DNA of 64,000 bases from the NCBI GenBank assembly GCA_010093685.1, contig MU006220.1, forward strand, positions 775,502-839,501, in the 5' to 3' direction. Positions 57,714-64,000 of this stretch are shown here, in pieces. The notes under the pieces were generated by a model. That model had not been told where the DNA came from. It did no database searches and saw nothing but the letters and a program-made list of their open reading frames with translations. The translations under genes and the position numbers were made by a program. Position 1 is the first letter of the stretch. Each line of letters starts with the position of its first letter. The stretch comes from Ophiobolus disseminans. Its lineage: Eukaryota; Ascomycota; Dothideomycetes; Pleosporales; Phaeosphaeriaceae.

Positions 57714-59402
57714 ATGCCGCATAGCCTCTCAATGCCGACGGAACTCCTCGTCGAGATTTTCGGCTACCTCCATCCGGACACCGGGTTGGACTCACGCGCA
57801 TCTGCCAGTACTCTCAACGCGTTGACGCAGACGTGTCGCCTCCTGCACCCAATTGCGACACAAACCCTCTACGAACGATACCATCCACTCTTCCATGCGC
57901 CGTGCCAGAAATACATGTGGCGCCTCGCATCCGACCCTCTCGTCCGCTCTTGCATCAAGCACATTAAAGTCGAAAGTGGGGAGTTGGACGATGTGGACGA
58001 ATGGAGACCTGCTAGCGAGATACGCGCAAACTTCGAGCAGCTTGGTGCGCTTCAGCAATATGAGTTTGCAAATGACACCTTGGAAAAGGAGCTTACGCTT
58101 CTCGTCCTTCAAGCGCCTAACTTAGAGTCATACATCCATCATACCCTAGAAGAATGTATCGATCCAGTTGTTACCAAAGTAACGCCATCCTGGCTCCGCC
58201 CATTCCTAGACATCGGACGACAAGTACACCAAGGAATATTGCCAATTCAGAAGTACAGGAATCTGCACACGGTTAAGATTAATACGCAGCTGATGTTTGA
58301 CACGGAGCTAGCTTACCTGTTCGCCTTACCAAGCCTCCGAAGGCTACGAATAATACTTGCGTCGTGCAAGGGTCAAGACGAAGCAGCTTTGCGCTGGCCA
58401 ATAGCTATTGCAGGTACCTCGGGCGTTCATACACTACAATTGGATGAGATCTCGTTGCCAGCGGATGTCGTTGCCCAGATGATAATGTGCTGCCGAAAAT
58501 TAGTTGTCTTTGAATGCTTTGGTGTCAGCAATGAGTTTGAAGACCCATCTTCTTGGTGTCAAAAGGTGGTTTCGGCACTGGAATACCATGGCGGCTCGCT
58601 CACACGCCTCTGCTTAGACCCTCAACCAAGAGCTTTCATGAAGAATACGGGAGAAGACTACAAACGCGTGGACGGTTTTCACCTATTGACTGCGCTCGAG
58701 TCCCTATGGACACCTTTCCATATCCTGATGGGCAGGCCAGTTGGTGCCACTGACGTAAGCGGTACCTGGATACCACACTCTGGTCCCCATTATTACCATA
58801 GGATGCGAGATTTGCTACCACGACATCTCCGTTCATTGAAGTTGTTTCTCCTTCCGAAACAACATCTCCACATAGCTCCAATGAGATCGAGTCTGTTCTG
58901 AGCTCAGCTGGATTAATTACCGCGAATGAATCGACGAAGTTGCAAAAGTTTAGACTGGAATATGGCGCCGTTAAATGGGACGAGCCTTTTACGCTAGACT
59001 TGGAGAAAGTTTGTCGGTTCTACAGGGGTGCGGGGGTAGATTTTGAGTATAAGATCAAGAGTAACATACATGTTTTATCCGGTATGACACTATTTCTATT
59101 TTCCCCCTTATTACAAGTTTATCTGTGGCCCATTGGTTGCATGTCTATCACAGATAGACTTTCGGTCTTCTGTCGGTTGTGAATGTTGACAGCAGGAGAC
59201 ATGCATAGAGACACGGCTAATACTTTGCGTAGGTGAGGGGACTAGCACGCACGAAAAGCATGTTACCCTGGCGAGGGAATTGGCTAGATACGGTACGAAT
59301 CGCCTCGAGATGGCACGTCACTTTGAGTTTTGGGATGAAGACCTCACCAACATGGTAGAGGACCTGTTAAAGCAGGCCGTGTGCCACGCCGAGGTCGACT
59401 AG
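57714..59402 (+). pseudogene. F-box-like paralog 4, frame break near 58845
   Basis: From the ATG at 57714 (M-P-H-S-L-S-M-P-T-E-L-L) the frame runs 395 residues to TGA 58899-58901 and matches paralog 3 up to L-R-S-L-K-L-F. Homology to the C-terminus of paralog 3 then continues in another frame: S-P-H-S-S-N-E-I-E-S-V-L-S-S and K-F-R-L-E-Y-G-A-V, which line up with S-P-K-N-M-H-G-Y-E-G-I-L-L-S and Q-L-N-V-E-Y-H-A in the paralog. The switch falls within 58835-58870. Beyond it, Y-R-G-A-G-V-D-F-E-Y-K-I-K is reached and, after a possible 151-bp intron (59082-59232), an extra helical tail to TAG 59400-59402 that paralog 3 lacks. A truncated but functional 395-residue protein cannot be excluded, nor a sequencing error. 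Confidence 0.68.
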
Positions 59403-60091
59403 TAATTCTGGTATAATCATGGCTGATGTACTAGAGAGCGGTGAGACACGCAACAGATGTAATTTCCAGACTAGAAGTTAGGGCCAATACGCGCATACGC
59501 CTTTGTTAGACGGAGGAAAGAGAGGATCTTCGAGCCGGTGTTCTCCGAGAAGATCACGTTGGTGGTCACTGTCATAGTGCAATTGGGTATTTAATGTGTG
59601 TAACTTCATCATGTATGTATACAGGTCACCTGCAGGAGAAATAGACAGGTGGTAACGTCATTGTAGTTGTAACGCTTGTCCTGACCATCCCGATTACATG
59701 AAATGAAGCTCTGTTATTTCGACTGCGCTCAACTCCTTGCTTCTTCAAGCGCACTAACATAGTCCAGCAGCTGCACATATTGGTGACCATCGCGTTCGTC
59801 AAGCAACCTATCGACGAACGTGATGCCTTTGCCATGATCGCTACGAAGCCACTCACTCCCAAGCTCCAAGCGATTCATGACCTTGCTGGCCAGATGTGTT
59901 TGCAAATTTACCGTTCTCCGCATGGAGATGACAGGCCAATTTAAGGGCAACATAACCCCTCTCAGCCAATATTTCTGCCAAACCATTGACTTTGGACTCC
60001 ATCTCATCGTCTGTGTAAAGTTAGTAGTAGTCCCCCCAAACTCGCGAAAACAAATTGTGTGGGCCAGGAGCCATACGCACCATCGTCAAAC
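59403..60091. other. Region with remnant or alternative C-terminal exon of paralog 5
   Basis: On the minus strand, after a cttt-rich ctaactttacacag acceptor at about 60020, one frame reads D-E-M-E-S-K-V-N-G-L-A-E-I-L-A-E-R-G to a TGA at 59853-59855. It resembles the extra tail of paralog 4 (L-A-R-E-L-A-R-Y-G-T-N-R-L-E-M-A-R-H). Joining it to paralog 5 needs a weak gttgag donor. The rest of the stretch shows nothing. Confidence 0.4.
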
Positions 60092-60916
60092 TCAACGCGT
60101 GAGGTACTGCTCTAGTCCATCATAGAGAGTCCAATCACCGAAGTGCATGGCTATAGTTCGAAGGTTGGGAGGCAACACTTGTTGTAATGGTGAAAATTGG
60201 TCACGATCCACTGACCATTCTTGATCGCCCGCTGGTCCTTCTAGATGGCTCACGATAGACAGGAACGGAGCTGTGGGTGACTCGAGCTGGTGGAAGTGCC
60301 GGTAGCCGACCACCCGTCCATCGTCGAGGTCGGAATGCTGGTCAAAAGCGAGCTCAGAAGCTATCAGGGAGATGTGCTGGAGTGTGTCGCGATGTCCTCC
60401 GAGCGCAGAACAACCTGCATCCAAACGGGGGACTTCGATGTTTGTGGCTTGGTAAAGGAGCATGAAATGCTCAAGCGGTTTTGGTGCTATTTGTAGAATT
60501 TCCCGCATAGTATCTTGGTGCCAAACCCAAAGTTTTGTGAGATGAGTCATGATATCGCGGTGCGTCCTTGCAGGTTGGTAGTTGTGATTGTAGAAGAGGT
60601 TATTGATCCTGATGTGCTTGATGTCTTGATACCTAGCATTGCCTTGGGCAAGTTGCCCTAAGAACCCAGCGATGGGTTGTGAAAAGGCTGCATCATAACG
60701 AGCATACCGGAATCGAAGAGCAATGGGCCTGAGAGCACGGCATGACCTTACTAACGCTGCAAAGTCAGGAGAGCAAGCGCGCAGGTCGGAGTAACCATCG
60801 GCATGAAGATGCTCGAAAATCTGGTAGACGAGCTCTGCAGGCAGAGCAGCGAGTCCCGTCATGAAGGTGGTGAAATAATGCAGGTGGGATTGAAAAAGGT
60901 TCTTAGCAAAGTCCAT
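60092..60916 (-). CDS. F-box-like paralog 5, internally shortened
   Basis: Uninterrupted 274-residue frame from ATG 60914-60916; a second Met before T-G-L-A-A-L-P is an equally good start and would match the N-termini of the paralogs. The F-box-like part is A-A-L-P-A-E-L-V-Y-Q-I-F-E-H-L-H-A and V-R-S-C-R-A-L-R-P-I-A-L-R-F-R-Y-A-R-Y. Compared with paralogs 2-4 about 150 residues of Leu-rich body are missing between the N-I-E-V-P-R and H-R-D-T-L-Q-H-I-S-L segments, while the following Y-R-H-F-H-Q-L and L-P-P-N-L-R-T blocks remain. A C-terminal exon may lie at 59853-60020. Could be a shortened functional copy or a decaying one. Confidence 0.68.
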   Translation of the reverse strand: MDFAKNLFQSHLHYFTTFMTGLAALPAELVYQIFEHLHADGYSDLRACSPDFAALVRSCRALRPIALRFRYARYDAAFSQPIAGFLGQLAQGNARYQDIKHIRINNLFYNHNYQPARTHRDIMTHLTKLWVWHQDTMREILQIAPKPLEHFMLLYQATNIEVPRLDAGCSALGGHRDTLQHISLIASELAFDQHSDLDDGRVVGYRHFHQLESPTAPFLSIVSHLEGPAGDQEWSVDRDQFSPLQQVLPPNLRTIAMHFGDWTLYDGLEQYLTR

Positions 60917-61137
60917 TAGGAGTCAATGGTTCGTAACGGGCGAAAATTCAGTGGACTAGATATATTTGTGGGTGGTCCAGGGCTCGCTACCAACCTTGGT
61001 ATTTTCGACCTTCCGTCCGCGAAAGCCAGAAACAAGAATACACTCATAATTTTTAGAGTTTAGAACAACATTTACACGTAGATGTAGTCGTCAGGCTTAG
61101 CCTTTTTTCTAGCTTTCACGACTTACCAAGAGCCGCA

Positions 61138-63167
61138 TCAATGAGCAAATCTAAAATCCAAGCGCTTACTTCCCTCATCCGTCGTCGTATTCATATAATC
61201 AAGCTTCTGCTCCACGGTAAAGGCGTTCCACTGCTTGTCCCTCTGCTTATTGCGCCAAGTGTAGTACACCTTGCTGAAAGCGTACAAGAAGATATTGAGT
61301 ACGCAAACGCCTACGAGAACGCGATTACCGCGACGATCTGAACCACGCAATCAGTCATGCTCGAATCCCGACAAACTAAACTTACACATTGGTCGGTCAT
61401 TTGCCTGATAGATATTGGAGAAGATAATGGCCTGAATTTGAACCGCCATGTTGTACAAAGCGGCGCTAACGGTTCTCGTCCGCACAGTGTTGGAATTGCG
61501 GCTGCACCAGCCGACTTGCAACGGATGAGGTGTAGGGTACGATAGTAGTACTGTGACTAATGCGAAGCGCGACCATCTTGAGATGCTATCGGGAATGACA
61601 GACATTGCGATGACGCAGGGCAGGAACCAGAGCTGGACGAAGATGCCCATGTATGCACGCTGATTTATCTTTTCGGAGATGTAGGTCATGATGAGCATCT
61701 GTGAAGTCTGTTAGTATGAGTCGAGGTTGGAAATTGCTTCGCATACATTGATAGTCGTACCGACTTGTGCTGGGATGCTAAGTAGGTTGGAATTGAAGGT
61801 GTCGAAGCCCAGTTGTCGCAAGGTCAGTGTGAGGTATTGATCCGGCGGTCCGGCTGGGATGCCAAAAGTGATTCCAATAGCGTAGATTGGCCATAGGTCA
61901 AAGTCACATAGACTCTTCCACAGCAGCTTTGGGGTTATTGCTTGTCGGTTACTGCCGGCGAGGTTAGATAGGACTAGCAATCACGATGGTAATGCTTACT
62001 GCATGTCGCCCTTACTCGGATCGTCGCGAAGGATTCGATTGACCATAATCTTCTCTTCACGTTCGGTGAACCATCCCTTGGGGCGCCACCAGGACTTCGT
62101 CTGCGTTGGTGATGGGGCCATCATAAAGATTGACCAGACACCAATTACAAGCGTTAGAATTCCTTCAATAAGGAACAACCAGCGCCATCCTTCATATCCG
62201 TGGTAGCCGCGCAGTCGAAGAAGCCCATACGCAAGGAGCGGCGCAATGACGTCTGTCAGACGATTTGCCATCCAGAATATCGCAAGCCGGAAGGGTAGTT
62301 CGGTGCTTTTGTAGAAGTAAGACTGCCAGTGGTTAGTTTTAGGTCTTACTGGGGAGTGGTTTGGCCTACCATGTACAAAATGACATCGGGAATGAAGCCT
62401 CCTTGCAGCAGACCGATCAGTGCACGGCATGCGAGGAAAGACGTTCGGCCTCGAAGCCAGAACTGAGAAGTTGCAACAATGGACCACAATATCATTTGCG
62501 CAGGTATCCACCGATCGGGTCCGATCTTCTTGCTGATGAGCTGACTCGGGAGCTCAGCTAGTAGGAAGGCGAGCTTCGACACTGTGTTACCAAGGTTATA
62601 GTCTATCCTCGATTAGTACACACCATCCAACAAGCACCTTAATAAGAAAACTTGCCGTTTGTGCTGAGACCGAGGTCTTCGAGAAAATTATCCGTGTTTG
62701 CTTGCTGGATATTTGATCGATCCAAGTCAAGTGCGAAGAATGCTATAGCCGCCCAAGCGGCGATGCGCCACTCTATCTTACTCAACACTTTCTGCGCATA
62801 TATTAGCCAGTGCTCCAAGCAACGTGTCAGTATGTAGGGCTGTGCACACCTGCTCTTCAGCCCACGTCCAGCGTTCGCCAGGATCGAACCTATGCAAGTT
62901 TTCATATGTCGACAGAGGCTGAAAATGCTTCGCTTGCTCTGGATCATCGAAGACCGATGGTTGAGTTGCAATGGCACTTGGATCGGGCTTTGAACGACGC
63001 CGCCATATTGACGCAAGGGTGGGTCGAGGCTGGTCTTCACGTAGCTGAGCAACTTCGGGGGTCAACGTTTTCTCTACGTTATCAGTGCTCCTGATGGATG
63101 GTGTTGTTTGAGCATCCGGTTGCGGTTTCGTATCGTATATAATTGAATCCTTGTCTAGATTCGACAT
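61138..63167 (-). CDS. MFS permease, Dal5/anion-cation symporter type
   Basis: Seven exons (62850-63167, 62656-62791, 62370-62602, 62000-62322, 61747-61951, 61386-61698, 61138-61337) give 575 residues. A 110-residue hydrophilic N-terminus is followed by about 12 membrane helices. Marks of the Dal5-like (allantoate/nicotinate/vitamin) transporters are F-F-A-L-D-L-D-R-S-N-I-Q-Q-A-N in helix 1, D-Y-N-L-G-N-T after a splice, L-I-G-L-L-Q-G-G-F-I-P-D and G-D-M-H-N-R-Q-A-I-T before helix 7. The intron 62603-62655 starts with GC (g|gcaagt) and is needed to restore N-D-Y-N-L-G. The last exon is made of a polar tail. Likely plasma membrane; substrate not readable. Confidence 0.92.
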
Positions 63168-64000
63168 CCTGAACCTGGTAGACGGCTTTTGTCAGCAGAC
63201 TGAATTCGAAGCGGAGAGTTGAAGTCAGAAACTGGGTGCGTAAAGACAACTATCGTCACAATTATCTTATACAGCATTCATTCCCATACTTAAGGGTCAG
63301 TCTACAGTTGACCACACAGGCCTTGGAGATGTTGTCATTCCCGAGGCAGTGGTGGGTACGGAATGGTCCTTGGCCATTGCGAATAGCAGGGGCTGCATTT
63401 GCAATGCGTGTTGCACCCCATAGGATGCCTCTCAAAACCACGAGTCTGGTAACGATGGGCATGGGTGGGTTGGCGGATGTAAGTGAGCGTTAAAGCACGC
63501 TGTTAGCCACGTGTATAACGTTATTGCACCAAGCAAGTGGTACCGATCAAGGGCCAGTAAGAACGCTATACAAAGGCTGGTAAGGGTTCGAGTTGAAGGA
63601 TACATGTATGCGTGTTGATGTTGATGCAGCGGCAAATGAGGTGCTCGGGTAGGAGTTGTTAAGTTGAGAGGCTACAATCGCGCAAGCGATAATGAGATGA
63701 GGAGAAGTGTGAGGAAACTTAACAGTATATCCTGTGTCTTATGATGTGATATAGTAGTCCAGCTGGTAATTTCGGAGTAACGAATTCTGAGGCCATACAC
63801 TTCCACGGTCCGTAGGTGGAGACCACGACATGGAGATCTGCAGCAATGTGCTTGAACTATCAACAAGTCTTCATCGCTCTTGCTGGTGCTACATCGCGCC
63901 TCCTCGGAGTAGTGTGGCAACGGTGATAACGGTGTCTAGTTTGGGGATCGCGTTTCGATTGATGCGATTTTGCGCGTTGCGGGGTTGGAATGTCGTGCTC
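63168..64000. other. Upstream region of MFS gene to window edge
   Basis: About 830 bp with no supported gene; the permease promoter lies here. Confidence 0.5.

Noticed and set aside
61360..61385. tRNA-like gctcgaatccc word
   Set aside because: It sits inside an intron/exon border of the MFS gene and no A-box or cloverleaf surrounds it.

Overview
The window comes from the nuclear genome of a filamentous ascomycete. Genes are dense on both strands, introns are mostly 45-65 bp with GT-AG ends and ctaac-like branch points, and the families are typical of such fungi: Zn(II)2Cys6 regulators, rhodopsin-domain membrane proteins, P450, GMC oxidoreductase, Dal5-type MFS carrier and F-box-like paralogs. 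Dothideomycetes/Pleosporales is my guess from gene style only. I see no CRISPR array, rRNA, tRNA or intact transposon.

Layout. 0-15.4 kb is a housekeeping block: a RING protein cut by the window edge, acyl-protein thioesterase (-), an HhH-GPD DNA glycosylase (+), a Zn2Cys6 regulator (-), a 1613-residue WDR59/Mtc5-like SEA-complex protein (-) and the E2 enzyme Ubc13 (+). 15.4-18.7 kb is gene-poor. 18.7-25 kb holds a small membrane protein, a rhodopsin-domain protein, a cytochrome P450 and a GPI-anchored PEBP-like protein. 25.6-28 kb holds an F-box-like gene and ribosomal protein eL43. 28-32 kb is an eroding stretch: a broken short-chain dehydrogenase (SDR) and a rhodopsin-domain gene whose last exon does not join in frame.

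32-44.3 kb is rich in oxidoreductases: GMC oxidoreductase, SDR, a glutamine-synthetase-like ligase, a membrane aldehyde dehydrogenase (MSC7 type), a methyltransferase and an AYR1-like reductase. 44.6-53 kb has a small F-box-like gene, 2-methylcitrate dehydratase, a second Zn2Cys6 regulator and the WASP homolog Las17. 53.9-60.9 kb is an array of four F-box-like paralogs in alternating orientations, at least one with a frame break and one internally shortened. A seven-exon MFS permease closes the window, followed by a gene-free edge.

The most noteworthy signals are three introns read as GC-AG (methyltransferase, MFS and F-box genes), a 7-nt microexon that restores a conserved motif in the aldehyde dehydrogenase, the decaying F-box-like array, the pseudogene block at 28-32 kb, and a three-fold 7-bp repeat of bZIP-like sites upstream of the aldehyde dehydrogenase. 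All exon boundaries were derived by hand from splice signals, reading frame and family motifs; each multi-exon model quoted with a length adds up to whole codons unless stated.
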